This document shows, one piece after another, positions 17,562-25,765 of a stretch of 64,000 bases of DNA. Below the pieces are notes generated by a model. That model ran no database searches. It was not told where the DNA came from and saw only the letters and a list, made by a program, of their open reading frames with translations. The translations under genes were made by a program, and so were the position numbers. The stretch's first letter is position 1; each line of letters opens with the position of its first letter. This stretch comes from Chryseobacterium defluvii (lineage in GTDB: Bacteria > Bacteroidota > Bacteroidia > Flavobacteriales > Weeksellaceae): contig NZ_JACHLE010000001.1 in the NCBI RefSeq assembly GCF_014204415.1, positions 1,674,001 through 1,738,000 on the forward strand, given 5' to 3'.

Positions 17562-18290
17562 CTATAGTTGGCAAAAAGGAGGGCATGGCTGTGACCAGTC
17601 ATACGTATTTGAAATGGTTTCGATACTTCCTGTATTACTCAGATCATCATAGAAAGAAATGAAAATGAGGGTGACCAGCATTCTCTGATAGATATCCGAA
17701 AATTTTAAACCGAATGAGCATACCATTCTGTTTAGTCCCGGCTTTGGTGGGGTCAGGTTTTCGGAAGGCACGTAGAATCTTTGGAATATTCTTCGTCCTT
17801 CAAATTCCTGGGTTTCATAATACAGCCAGTTTACGCCTTCATTTCTCCAGGATTCTATGGCGTTCACCACCTTATCCTGCTCCAGCATAGGTTTATTGGC
17901 CACAGGAAAATACATATCCGCATCGTCGTCTATTTTCTTCAGATCGTTAGAGAGAACTGCATTTTTGATCACTACATACTGCCGGGTCTCTACCAGGCTC
18001 AGATCTCCCTGCATTTCCATAAGAACACTATACGGATAGTCGTCTACAGGCACCCGGTTTCCATCTTCACCCAGGGGAGAAAGGATGAGCACCACCCGGT
18101 TTTCGTACACTCCCATATCCATACAAAAGTCTTTGTACAGGTTTTTGCTCTTCAGCCATGTGATCTCATCCAAAGAAAGATCAAAAACATAATTGGTTGG
18201 AAGTAAAGTTTTTAGTGTTGTAAAATTGTTAAGACTGCTGGCCCATTCAGTAACCGCCAGCTCATACTGTTCTCTGTTAAAAGTAGTCAT
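17562..18290 (-). CDS. Unknown cytosolic protein in the two-component operon
   Basis: A 242-residue protein with no signal peptide and no clear membrane helix. It is acidic and aromatic-rich, with a mixed alpha/beta pattern. Segments that stand out are WLKSKNLYKDFCMDMGVYENRVVLILSP (28 residues, about 45-72, not a known motif), a YETQEFEGRRIFQRFYVP stretch and a Cys/Pro tail (QPCPPFCQL). I do not recognise the family. It is the first gene of a tight run (9 nt to the membrane protein), so it may be an input, immunity or effector component of the same unit as the kinase, regulator and lipase. Confidence 0.65.
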   Translation of the reverse strand: MTTFNREQYELAVTEWASSLNNFTTLKTLLPTNYVFDLSLDEITWLKSKNLYKDFCMDMGVYENRVVLILSPLGEDGNRVPVDDYPYSVLMEMQGDLSLVETRQYVVIKNAVLSNDLKKIDDDADMYFPVANKPMLEQDKVVNAIESWRNEGVNWLYYETQEFEGRRIFQRFYVPSENLTPPKPGLNRMVCSFGLKFSDIYQRMLVTLIFISFYDDLSNTGSIETISNTYDWSQPCPPFCQL

Positions 18291-18372
18291 GTTTTCAAGG
18301 TTAAATTTAGTTTCATAAAATTAGGAAAACTAAACTTTCTATGCAAATATATCACCCATAATTGAATATCTG

Positions 18373-18993
18373 TTAATAATTCCTTACCGTAACATGATAA
18401 CAGCTTTGCTGTTTTTCTTTGATGTAATAAATCCTGCCTGCATTGGCATAATATTTCAGAACCTTATCCAAAGCCGCTTCCATCTTAGGATTGTACTTTA
18501 AGACATTATTGAATCGGACATAGGAAATATCAAAGGAATTCCCGTAATTATGAGAGCTTATCCCCAGTGAGGCATTGGAATTCACTTTCCTCAGCCTGCA
18601 CTGGTCTTCAAGAGTTCTTGTTATGGACGAAACCGTGAATGTATGGCCTTTGGTTTCTTTACTGAATCTGGCTCCTATTTTTTCCAGTGTTATTTTTGCT
18701 TTGGAAACCAGATAGGCCCGGCTGTAATCCAGTTTCTGAATACGATAGCCTTTCCCCGTCTTCTTTATTTTATGGAATTTTCCGGTATTAATATATTTCT
18801 GAACCGCTCTGGAGTCTTTAAGCAATTTTACCCCGAAGCTTTTTGAAGCATCCAGATGGGGTTTATAAAGAGGTGTCGGTTCTACTTTTAGTACTTCAGT
18901 AAGATCATAGCATGGCAGTACTTTTTGGGCGGCCTGGGAATAATACATGCCGGAAACAAAAAACACCACAATCAGACACAGAAACTTTCTCAT
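18373..18993 (-). CDS. DUF5715 family protein, M15/D-Ala-D-Ala carboxypeptidase-like
   Basis: A 206-residue exported protein with a signal peptide at about residues 1-21 (MRKFLCLIVVFF... YSQA). The C-terminal half carries the zinc-peptidase-like pattern of DUF5715: SSITRTLEDQ, then ISSHNYGNSFDISYVRF (His and Asp ligands) and a final CYHVTVRNY (His). That arrangement resembles the SxHxxGxAxD and H motifs of M15 peptidoglycan peptidases, so it may cut cell-wall cross-links in the periplasm. It stands 82 nt upstream of the two-component operon on the same strand, next to a lipase and a putative pore protein, and could be part of a lytic gene set. Catalytic activity is inferred. Confidence 0.75.
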   Translation of the reverse strand: MRKFLCLIVVFFVSGMYYSQAAQKVLPCYDLTEVLKVEPTPLYKPHLDASKSFGVKLLKDSRAVQKYINTGKFHKIKKTGKGYRIQKLDYSRAYLVSKAKITLEKIGARFSKETKGHTFTVSSITRTLEDQCRLRKVNSNASLGISSHNYGNSFDISYVRFNNVLKYNPKMEAALDKVLKYYANAGRIYYIKEKQQSCYHVTVRNY

Positions 18994-19178
18994 TAAAAGA
19001 CGTTTTAAATTTATAAACGAAAAATAAACATTTCTGTTATATTATTCAACTCTATAAACACTTATTAGAAATATTTTATTAGAAAAACTTATTGTCCAAC
19101 GCATTAATTCAAAATCCCGGCATTCACTCAAAATTGAAATATATTGAATTTTAATTTTTTAATTTAAAATTTAAATTC

Positions 19179-19186
19179 TAAATTTG
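19179..19186 (+). promoter_or_regulatory. -7 box before aquaporin gene
   Basis: TAAATTTG matches the Bacteroidota TAnnTTTG element 23 nt upstream of the start codon, in a very A/T-rich region. A convincing -33 TTG is not visible at the usual distance. Confidence 0.45.
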
Positions 19187-19209
19187 GTTTACATTTAAAA
19201 ATAAACAAT

Positions 19210-19926
19210 ATGATAAAAAAACTTTTTGCTGAATTTTTCGGCACATTTTGGCTTGTTTTCGGTGGATGCGGAAGTGCTGTTTTCGCTGCCGGAGTTCCCG
19301 ACATCGGAATCGGACTTGTAGGCGTTTCTTTAGCTTTTGGTCTTACGGTTCTTACTATGGCTTATGCGGTAGGCCACATTTCAGGCGGACACTTCAATCC
19401 AGCTGTTTCATTCGGGCTTTTTGCCGGCGGAAGATTTTCTGCAAAGGATCTTATCCCTTACATTGTAGCCCAGTGTATCGGTGCTATTGCTGCTGCAGGC
19501 TGCCTGTATATTATTTTAAATGGCGCAGGGGCTTTTTCTGACGAGGGAGCGGGAGCTTTTGCCACCAATTTCTATGACATGCCCGGCTACAATAACAGAA
19601 GCTATTCTATGGGAGCTGCATTCCTAGCCGAGTTTTTACTGACCGCTTTTTTCCTTATTATTATTTTAGGAGCTACCGACAAATGGGCTAACGGAAAATT
19701 TGCAGGAATTGCAATAGGTCTGGCTTTAACATTGATTCACCTGATCTCTATTCCAATCACCAATACTTCCGTAAATCCTGCGAGATCACTTTCTCAGGCA
19801 GTTTTCGTGGGAGGTGCCGCCATGTCCCAGCTTTGGCTGTTCTGGGTTGCACCTATTCTTGGAGGTATCGTTGGAGGACTGATCTATAAGTTCCTGCTTC
19901 AGAGAGACTCTGAGCTTGTAGACTAA
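19210..19926 (+). CDS. aqpZ: Aquaporin Z family water channel
   Basis: A 238-residue MIP-family protein with six membrane helices and the two half-helix signatures: [14 protein letters not shown] (about residues 56-69) and [15 protein letters not shown] (about 182-196). The Cys/Arg environment after the second NPA (NPARS) is that of water-selective AqpZ rather than a glycerol facilitator. It sits alone on the plus strand with its own promoter box and a terminator 24 nt after the stop. Confidence 0.95.
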   Translation: MIKKLFAEFFGTFWLVFGGCGSAVFAAGVPDIGIGLVGVSLAFGLTVLTMAYAVGHISGGHFNPAVSFGLFAGGRFSAKDLIPYIVAQCIGAIAAAGCLYIILNGAGAFSDEGAGAFATNFYDMPGYNNRSYSMGAAFLAEFLLTAFFLIIILGATDKWANGKFAGIAIGLALTLIHLISIPITNTSVNPARSLSQAVFVGGAAMSQLWLFWVAPILGGIVGGLIYKFLLQRDSELVD

Positions 19927-19950
19927 AAACAAAAAAAGATATAACACAAA

Positions 19951-19977
19951 ATCCTGTCAGGCGACAGGATTTTTTTA
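19951..19977 (+). terminator. Terminator of aqpZ
   Basis: ATCCTGTC (19951-19958) pairs with GACAGGAT (19963-19970) around a 4-nt loop, followed by seven T. Confidence 0.92.
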
Positions 19978-20124
19978 TTTTAATTTCTTTATTTAAAAGG
20001 GATAAGGGTAATTTCTTTATGTTTTCTTTTGATCTTTACCTTGCGTTGAAGCAGGCCAAGGTCCGTCTTGATAGTTGCAAAATTATTAACTCATTACTAA
20101 TAATTCATAACTTATAACTCTTAT

Positions 20125-21114
20125 CTAACTTACCAATAAACTGCATCCGCGTATATCAGAATGATCTATCCTTCCCAATACCTGAAATCTTCCGTTGGAA
20201 AGAATTTTCCCCAAATCCTGTGTTGCAATGAATGAACACGAATGAATATTAGCCAGATCAATAATATTTATAGCTCCTGTTCTTCCGGCTTTTTCGTAGG
20301 CAAAAGGATCTTCTGCATTTCTTACCATGATCCGCATCCAATTGGGACAGTCATACTCATTATTCCCGAGAGAGTATGCTTGTGATAGCAATTCCGTCAT
20401 GGAGTATTCGGAATAGATCTTATCTGTTTTGAAGCCTTTCTGCAAAATTTTGAGAAGCTCATCTTTCGTCATTTCCTCTTTTCTGCCCTTCATTCCGCCG
20501 GTTTCTATGATGACTAAATTCTCTAAATAATCCAAAGACTCCTCACTTCGCTGAGAATGGCAATAGTCCAGGAAGTCCAAAAGCGCAAAGGAAACCCCGA
20601 AAAGGATCACTTTTCTATCTTTCAGATCATTTAAAAGATCAAATAATTCGGAATGATTGTAAAGAAAATATCCGTTTTCAGGCCTGCCGGACTTGTTCAT
20701 CAGATAATCCACCATATAGATCAAAGATGAGTTCTGCCTTTCAAGATAGCTTGGCAGCAATCCTAAAAAAATAAAGCCTTCAGTTTTTCCGATGAACCTT
20801 TCAAAGCTTTTACAGATACTTTCTTTATAAATATCTTCGTCTGCAATATAATGCCTGGACAGATTCATTTGTGTGGTTCCTGAACTTTGGAAATAGAGAT
20901 CTGCAGACACATTTTTATCCAGAATTGTATGGTTCTTGAACATTTCTATAGGCAGAAACGGAATTTTTACAAGTTCATCTACAGCTTCCGGATCAATCTT
21001 AAGAAAATCCACAAACTTCCTGTATATCTCAATATTTTCATATTGATAGCGAAATGTTTTCAATGACATCTCAAGAAACTGCTTCTCTGTCTGTATGTCG
21101 AATATATTCTCCAA
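20125..21114 (-). CDS. LuxE-like acyl-protein synthetase / acyl transferase with in-frame repeat
   Basis: A 329-residue member of the acyl-protein synthetase (LuxE) superfamily, related to adenylate-forming enzymes. Visible motifs are YFQSSGTT (74-81, the Ser/Gly/Thr AMP-binding loop), IIETGGMKGRKEEM (202-215) and IYSEYSMTELLSQAY, in the usual order. In Bacteroidota these are thought to activate carboxylates or acyl groups for transfer; the substrate is unknown. Residues 185-194 (CHSQRSEESL) look inserted: their DNA (20533-20562) matches the genome's dispersed GTCATTCTGAGCGAAG-type repeat, read in frame between LLDFLDY and DYLENL. The gene is followed by about 150 nt without a clear terminator. 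Confidence 0.82.
   Translation of the reverse strand: MENIFDIQTEKQFLEMSLKTFRYQYENIEIYRKFVDFLKIDPEAVDELVKIPFLPIEMFKNHTILDKNVSADLYFQSSGTTQMNLSRHYIADEDIYKESICKSFERFIGKTEGFIFLGLLPSYLERQNSSLIYMVDYLMNKSGRPENGYFLYNHSELFDLLNDLKDRKVILFGVSFALLDFLDYCHSQRSEESLDYLENLVIIETGGMKGRKEEMTKDELLKILQKGFKTDKIYSEYSMTELLSQAYSLGNNEYDCPNWMRIMVRNAEDPFAYEKAGRTGAINIIDLANIHSCSFIATQDLGKILSNGRFQVLGRIDHSDIRGCSLLVS
20533..20562 (-). repeat. Dispersed-repeat fragment inside a coding frame
   Basis: On the minus strand this reads TGCCATTCTCAGCGAAGTGA then GGAGTCTTTG. It is a close relative of the repeat halves seen at 51354-51475 and 37246-37338, and it is translated as CHSQRSEESL. Confidence 0.75.
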
Positions 21115-21277
21115 TTCTTCAATTTATTTTAGTCCTTGATTTTACACGATAGTAAGAATAGCATAGCTTTTTAATACTTTTTTAATCTCAGACTTTCATT
21201 TTGGTCAAATTATTGCTGTTAAAACCTTGGAATATGGATTAAAAACAGAATGACCAGTCATTCTTTGAATTACCTCT

Positions 21278-22069
21278 TTACAGGGGTAATTTTTTTGTAT
21301 CTGTTCCAAATGTTTTCAACTCAAAGTCTTCCTGAAAAACACCATAAGTAAAATAGGAGATCCAATCTCCAAGATTGATATACTTAGCTCCCTCCTCCAA
21401 TTCCAGAACCATAGGAAGATGACGATGCCCATAAATAAAATAATCTATTTTTTCAGTCTTTAGTTTTTCTTTGGAATAGATGATCAGGAATTCTTTATCT
21501 TCTCCCAAAAATGCTTTATCTTCTTCTCCGGAGATCATTTTATTTTTCTGGGACATATATAAAGCGATCTTCATGGCAATATCGGGATGCAACCATTTGA
21601 AGGCCCATTGTGCAATGGGATTGGTGAAAAGCTTCTTCATTCTTTTGTACCCTTTATCACCCGGTCCCAACCCGTCTCCGTGAGCCAGCAGAAACTGTTT
21701 TCCGCCCATTTCAAAGTACTGCTTCTTATAAAAAACCGTGCAGCCTATTTCCTCTTCCAGGTAATCCTTCATCCACAGATCATGATTCCCTACAAAAAAA
21801 TAGACATGGATCCCACTATCTTTTAACTCTGCAATTTTTCCAAGCACACGTACATATCCTTTGGGAATAACGTATTTCCACTCATGCCAGAAATCAAACA
21901 GGTCACCCATCAGAAACAATACCTGCGCATCTGCTTTTATGCCGTCCATCCAGCGAATGAACTTTTCTTCACGTACTTTACTTTCCTTAGGATCCGGTGC
22001 ACCAAAATGCTGATCCGAAGCGAAATACACTTTTTTTCCAGGTTCCAAATTGATGATCGTCTTTAACAC
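21278..22069 (-). CDS. lpxH: UDP-2,3-diacylglucosamine diphosphatase, calcineurin-like
   Basis: A 263-residue metallophosphoesterase. Metal ligands are in FASDQHFG (near 16-23), LMGDLFDFW (near 53-61), FFVGNHDLWM (near 93-102), LLAHGDG and YGHRHLP near residue 220. This fits LpxH, which removes UMP from UDP-2,3-diacylglucosamine to make lipid X in lipid A synthesis at the inner membrane surface. It begins 24 nt after queD and shares its strand, so both are probably one transcript. Divergence from the proteobacterial DxHL motif (here DQHF) is usual in Bacteroidota. Confidence 0.88.
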   Translation of the reverse strand: MLKTIINLEPGKKVYFASDQHFGAPDPKESKVREEKFIRWMDGIKADAQVLFLMGDLFDFWHEWKYVIPKGYVRVLGKIAELKDSGIHVYFFVGNHDLWMKDYLEEEIGCTVFYKKQYFEMGGKQFLLAHGDGLGPGDKGYKRMKKLFTNPIAQWAFKWLHPDIAMKIALYMSQKNKMISGEEDKAFLGEDKEFLIIYSKEKLKTEKIDYFIYGHRHLPMVLELEEGAKYINLGDWISYFTYGVFQEDFELKTFGTDTKKLPL

Positions 22070-22093
22070 CTCTTGATTTTTAGTTAGGCAAAA

Positions 22094-22540
22094 TTACTGA
22101 TTATCCTCCGCGAACCACTCTCCATAAGAGTTTTCCGTCTCATGAAGCTTAAGATAAGCCAGCGAAACCTCTTCCGGAAGCCTTGATCTTATTTTTGCAG
22201 CAATGGCATACAGCATATTTTCACAGGTCGGCTGGAAGGTACAGTAGATCACTTTATGACCTTTCTGTTCCAGATCTTCTCCCAGTTCTTTATGTGGTGA
22301 GAGTGCATTAATAAGTACTGCATGATCCCAAACATCCACGATCTCAGATTTCACGATACTTTTAATATCTCCGAAATCCACTACCATCCCATTTTTAGGA
22401 TGATCCAGATCATTGACAGGCTTTCCTTTAACGGTTACAAACAATTTATAGGAATGTCCATGCATATTCTTACATTTTCCATCATAATTATATAACACAT
22501 GCGCCGTCTCAAATGTAAAAATTTTTGTAATACGTATCAT
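22094..22540 (-). CDS. queD: 6-carboxytetrahydropterin synthase (QueD/PTPS family)
   Basis: A 148-residue protein from the start at 22540; longer in-frame starts to 22612 would add a tail not found in the family. Zinc ligands are in FETAHVL and MHGHSYKL. The catalytic Cys is in GKCKNMHGH, and PTCENM and LHETENS complete the PTPS/QueD pattern. It converts dihydroneopterin triphosphate to 6-carboxytetrahydropterin in queuosine (preQ0) synthesis, using a GTP-derived substrate. It is upstream of lpxH by 24 nt. The aceA terminator lies just beyond its 5' end. Confidence 0.92.
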   Translation of the reverse strand: MIRITKIFTFETAHVLYNYDGKCKNMHGHSYKLFVTVKGKPVNDLDHPKNGMVVDFGDIKSIVKSEIVDVWDHAVLINALSPHKELGEDLEQKGHKVIYCTFQPTCENMLYAIAAKIRSRLPEEVSLAYLKLHETENSYGEWFAEDNQ

Positions 22541-22574
22541 GGGGCAAAGATAATGAATTTGGTTTGAGTTCATC

Positions 22575-22603
22575 AAAAAGCCTCCCCAAAACTGAGAAGG
22601 CTT
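22575..22603 (-). terminator. Terminator of aceA
   Basis: AAGCCT (22578-22583) and AGGCTT (22598-22603) pair around a 14-nt loop. AAAAA at 22575-22579 gives the T run in the minus direction. It lies about 40 nt after the aceA stop. Confidence 0.7.
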
Positions 22604-22642
22604 CACAATCAAAAAAAATTTTAGTGAAATATGGAGAATTAT

Positions 22643-23923
22643 TTAATGAAACTGTGCAGTTTCCGTAGAATCCTTCATAGCTACCGTGGCTGAAGAACCA
22701 TTGGTCACCACATTCTGCACCTCATCAAAATATCCTGTTCCCACAAAAGACTGGTGTTTTACAGCCCTGAATCCTTCCTTCTGAAGGGCAAACTCACGTT
22801 CCTGAAGTTCGGAATATCCTGCCATTCCCTTTTCTTTATAAGCTAAGGCCAGTTCAAACATGGCTGTATTCAAAGCATGGAAACCGGCTAATGTGATGAA
22901 TTGGAATTTATATCCCAGTTTTGCCAGCTCTTCACGGAAAGTTGTCATCTCTTCCACGCTCAGTTTAGCTGCCCAGTTAAAAGAAGGGGAACAATTATAT
23001 GCCAGCATTTTTCCCGGGAATTTAGCATGAATTCCTTCTGCAAATCTTTTAGCCTGTTCCAGATCAGGGTTGGATGTTTCCATCCAGATCAGGTCTGCAT
23101 AAGGAGCATATGATAAACCGCGGTCAATTCCCTGCTCTACTCCGTTTTTCACAACATAAAAACCTTCTGAAGTTCTCTCTCCTGTCACAAACTTTTTATC
23201 TCTGTCATCGATATCTGAAGTTAAAAGATCTGCGGCATCCGCATCTGTTCTTGCAATAATGATACTCGGAACTCCTGTTACATCAGATGCTAAACGTGCT
23301 GCAATTAATTTATTGATGGCTTCCTGAGTAGGAACCAATACTTTTCCACCTAAATGTCCGCATTTCTTCGCGGAAGATAGTTGATCCTCAAAATGTACTG
23401 CCGCCGCTCCTGCTTCGATCATCTGTTTCATCAGTTCAAAGGCATTTAAATTCCCTCCGAATCCGGCTTCTGCATCCGCAATGATAGGAACCAGATATTC
23501 TTTGTCCCCGCCTCCGTTGACCGACTGGATCTGATCTGCTCTCAATAAAGCATTATTGATCTTTTTCACAACAGAAGGCACTGAATTGGCCGGATATAAT
23601 GATTGGTCAGGATACATTTCCCCGGACAAATTAGCATCTGCAGCAACCTGCCATCCTGAAAGGTAAATGGCTTCCAGACCTGCATCCACTTCCTGCACCG
23701 CCTGATTTCCCGTTAAGGCCCCAAGCCCGGCAACATAATCCTGGGTATTCAGCTTTTCCCAGAATTTTTTAGACATCGCTGTAGCAATGGTATAATCTAT
23801 GGTATAAGAACCACGGAGTTTCAAAACGTCTTCTGCGGTATACGGTCTTTTTATTCCGTTCCATCTTGGATTAGTCAGCCAATCGTGTTCTATGGCCCGG
23901 ATCTGTTCTTGTTTTGTTTTCAT
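22643..23923 (-). CDS. aceA: Isocitrate lyase
   Basis: A 426-residue enzyme that splits isocitrate into succinate and glyoxylate. Clear family motifs are [22 protein letters not shown] (22 residues at about 133-154, the Asp-rich metal site), the active-site loop [12 protein letters not shown] (catalytic Cys near residue 185) and YNCSPSFNW. Length is normal for the short bacterial class. It lies 141 nt downstream of aceB on the same strand; the gap holds a G-rich, TTAGGG-like tract. Together with aceB it forms the glyoxylate shunt, used for growth on acetate and fatty acids. Confidence 0.97.
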   Translation of the reverse strand: MKTKQEQIRAIEHDWLTNPRWNGIKRPYTAEDVLKLRGSYTIDYTIATAMSKKFWEKLNTQDYVAGLGALTGNQAVQEVDAGLEAIYLSGWQVAADANLSGEMYPDQSLYPANSVPSVVKKINNALLRADQIQSVNGGGDKEYLVPIIADAEAGFGGNLNAFELMKQMIEAGAAAVHFEDQLSSAKKCGHLGGKVLVPTQEAINKLIAARLASDVTGVPSIIIARTDADAADLLTSDIDDRDKKFVTGERTSEGFYVVKNGVEQGIDRGLSYAPYADLIWMETSNPDLEQAKRFAEGIHAKFPGKMLAYNCSPSFNWAAKLSVEEMTTFREELAKLGYKFQFITLAGFHALNTAMFELALAYKEKGMAGYSELQEREFALQKEGFRAVKHQSFVGTGYFDEVQNVVTNGSSATVAMKDSTETAQFH

Positions 23924-23930
23924 AATATGT

Positions 23931-23983
23931 AATTTAGGGGTTAGGTAAAAGGATTTAGGGATTAGGGATCTAGGTTTAAGGGC
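23931..23983 (+). repeat. Degenerate TTAGGG-like tract between aceB and aceA
   Basis: The plus strand has several imperfect units (TTTAGGGG, TTAGG, TTTAGGG, ATTAGGG, CTAGG, TTTAAGGG) in about 50 bp. Similar low-complexity tracts sit in other gaps of this window. No function is evident. Confidence 0.6.
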
Positions 23984-24064
23984 TACATGGTAAAGTTTGC
24001 TTATTTAGGTTTTCTACCCACAACCCCCCAGCTATCCAGCACTCTACTCTCAGGCTCTATCACG

Positions 24065-25639
24065 TTAAATAAAAGGATAAGCTTTTAAGGTCAGGAATTC
24101 TTCAAATTTCTCTGAGAAGATCAACTCATTGAAGAGCTCTTTCGCAAGATTGAATTTCCCACTTTGGAAACGTTGCTCTCCAATATATTTTTCAATATTG
24201 TCCATTTCTTCAAATTCCCATTGAAGGATCATTTCCCGGGTTAAAGTTCTGCCATCATTTAAAACCGCTTCATTTTTCAGCCACTGCCAGATCTGCGTTC
24301 TTGAAATTTCAGCTGTTGCGGCATCCTCCATCAGATTATAAATAGCAGCAGCTCCTACTCCCGTCAGCCAGCTTTCAATGTACAGAATTCCGACATTGAT
24401 GTTCTTTCGGACTCCTTTTTCAGTGATTTCACCTTTTGGAATTTCAAGCAGCTCGCTTTCTTTTATATGATAGTCCAGTTTTTTATCGATCTGATTTTTT
24501 GACGGCATATGCACATCGAAAATCTCCTTCGCTACTGAAACCAGTGCAGGATGAGCCACCCAGGTTCCGTCATGACCGTTTTTCACTTCGCGCTCTTTAT
24601 CGTTTCTTACTTTTTCAAAAGCAATTCTATTGGCTTCCTCATCATTTTTCACGGGAATTTGCGCTGCCATTCCTCCAATTGCATGGACGTTTCTTTTATG
24701 GCAGATCTCAATTACCCTTTTTGAATAGGCACTCATAAAAGGGGAAGACATCGTTACCTGATCCCTGTCCGGAACCATAAATCCCGGAAGGTTCCTGAAT
24801 TTTTTGATATAGGAAAAAATATAATCCCATCGCCCGCAATTCAGTCCTGCACTGTGCTGCTTCAATTCATACAGGATTTCATCAATCTGAAATGACGCCG
24901 TAATGGTTTCAATCAAAACCGTAGCTTTAATCGTTCCCTGTGAAATTCCCAGATAGTTCTGTGCAAAAACGAAGACTTCATTCCACCAGCGGGCTTCTTT
25001 GTAATGTTCCAGTTTCGGAAGATAAAAGTAAGGCCCGCTTCCGTTTTCTAAAAGCTGTTTGACATTTCTGAAAAAAAAGATCCCAAAATCAATTAATGAG
25101 CCGGAAGCTTCTTCTCCATTAATTTCAATATGCTTTTCGGGCAAATGCAGGCCTCTGGGACGAACCAGAAGAACAGCCGTATTTTCATTAAGCCTGTAAG
25201 ATTTCCCTTGTTCATTTGTAAAATCAATGGTTCGGGTGATCGCATCTGACAGGTTAATCTGTCCCTGCATACAGTTCTCCCATGTTGGCGAATTGCTGTC
25301 CTCAAAATCCGCCATGAAGGTCAAAGCTCCCGAGTTCAATGCATTAATGATCATTTTGCGGTCAACAGGCCCGGTGATTTCTACTCTTCTGTCCAAAAGA
25401 TCCGGAGGAAGCGGTGCACACTCCCAATTTTCGTTCCTGATCTTTTCCGTTTCGGGTAAAAAACCGGGAAGATTACCTTTATCAAATTCCTGCTGGCTTT
25501 TTTTTCTTTCCTCCAGCAACTCCAGTCTCTTACTATTAAAATTCTGATGCAATTCGACCAGAAAATCGATCACTTCAGCATTGAAAACCTCTTTAAAAGG
25601 GTTCTGAGCTTTTAATTTCAATTGAGTTTTAGTTTCCAT
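24065..25639 (-). CDS. aceB: Malate synthase A
   Basis: A 524-residue enzyme from the start at 25639 (METKTQ...); an upstream in-frame ATG at 25690 would add 17 residues and overlap the promoter region, so it is less likely. It condenses glyoxylate with acetyl-CoA to malate. Motifs include FMADFEDSNSPTWEN (acidic metal site), LLVRPRGLHLPEKH, ATVLIETITASFQ and NVGILYIESWL. The last residues (LTLKAYPFI) match class A ends. On the minus strand, a TATGTTTG -7 box at 25675-25668 and an 18-bp palindrome at 25693-25710 sit upstream, so expression is probably controlled by the divergent ScfR-like regulator. Confidence 0.97.
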   Translation of the reverse strand: METKTQLKLKAQNPFKEVFNAEVIDFLVELHQNFNSKRLELLEERKKSQQEFDKGNLPGFLPETEKIRNENWECAPLPPDLLDRRVEITGPVDRKMIINALNSGALTFMADFEDSNSPTWENCMQGQINLSDAITRTIDFTNEQGKSYRLNENTAVLLVRPRGLHLPEKHIEINGEEASGSLIDFGIFFFRNVKQLLENGSGPYFYLPKLEHYKEARWWNEVFVFAQNYLGISQGTIKATVLIETITASFQIDEILYELKQHSAGLNCGRWDYIFSYIKKFRNLPGFMVPDRDQVTMSSPFMSAYSKRVIEICHKRNVHAIGGMAAQIPVKNDEEANRIAFEKVRNDKEREVKNGHDGTWVAHPALVSVAKEIFDVHMPSKNQIDKKLDYHIKESELLEIPKGEITEKGVRKNINVGILYIESWLTGVGAAAIYNLMEDAATAEISRTQIWQWLKNEAVLNDGRTLTREMILQWEFEEMDNIEKYIGEQRFQSGKFNLAKELFNELIFSEKFEEFLTLKAYPFI

Positions 25640-25667
25640 AACCTGTTGATTTTGCGATTTGACATTA

Positions 25668-25675
25668 CAAACATA
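25668..25675 (-). promoter_or_regulatory. Predicted -7 box of aceB
   Basis: TATGTTTG on the minus strand matches TAnnTTTG. The usual -33 position falls at about 25695-25698, inside the left half of the palindrome at 25693-25710. Confidence 0.6.
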
Positions 25676-25692
25676 AATAAAAATTTTCACAA

Positions 25693-25710
25693 TTAGCGAA
25701 CGTTCGCTAA
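25693..25710. promoter_or_regulatory. Palindromic operator 1 (GCGA-N4-TCGC)
   Basis: TTAGCGAAC and its exact complement form an 18-bp perfect palindrome in the aceB/regulator divergent region. The core is GCGA-ACGT-TCGC (25696-25707). It covers the expected -33 region of aceB. Confidence 0.8.
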
Positions 25711-25728
25711 ATATTTTTAAAAATTATT

Positions 25729-25744
25729 ATGCGAATAATCGCAT
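25729..25744. promoter_or_regulatory. Palindromic operator 2 (GCGA-N4-TCGC)
   Basis: ATGCGA-ATAA-TCGCAT has the same core and spacing as operator 1 (GCGA at 25731-25734, TCGC at 25739-25742), with centres 35 bp apart. It lies 12-23 nt before the -7 box of the regulator gene (TATATTTG, 25754-25761), overlapping its -33 region. Confidence 0.75.
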
Positions 25745-25765
25745 CCAATTATTTATATTTGGATC

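Noticed and set aside
12583..18993. A complete type VI secretion locus
   Set aside because: Only a Tle1-like lipase is present. No TssB/C, VgrG, Hcp, PAAR or membrane-complex genes are seen.
21269..21292. Hairpin at the end of lpxH as a terminator
   Set aside because: The arms overlap the last codons and no T run follows in the direction of transcription.
23931..23983. Telomere-like TTAGGG repeats as a replication or chromosome-end feature
   Set aside because: The units are irregular and lie between two coupled metabolic genes on a circular-type chromosome. It is low-complexity spacer DNA.
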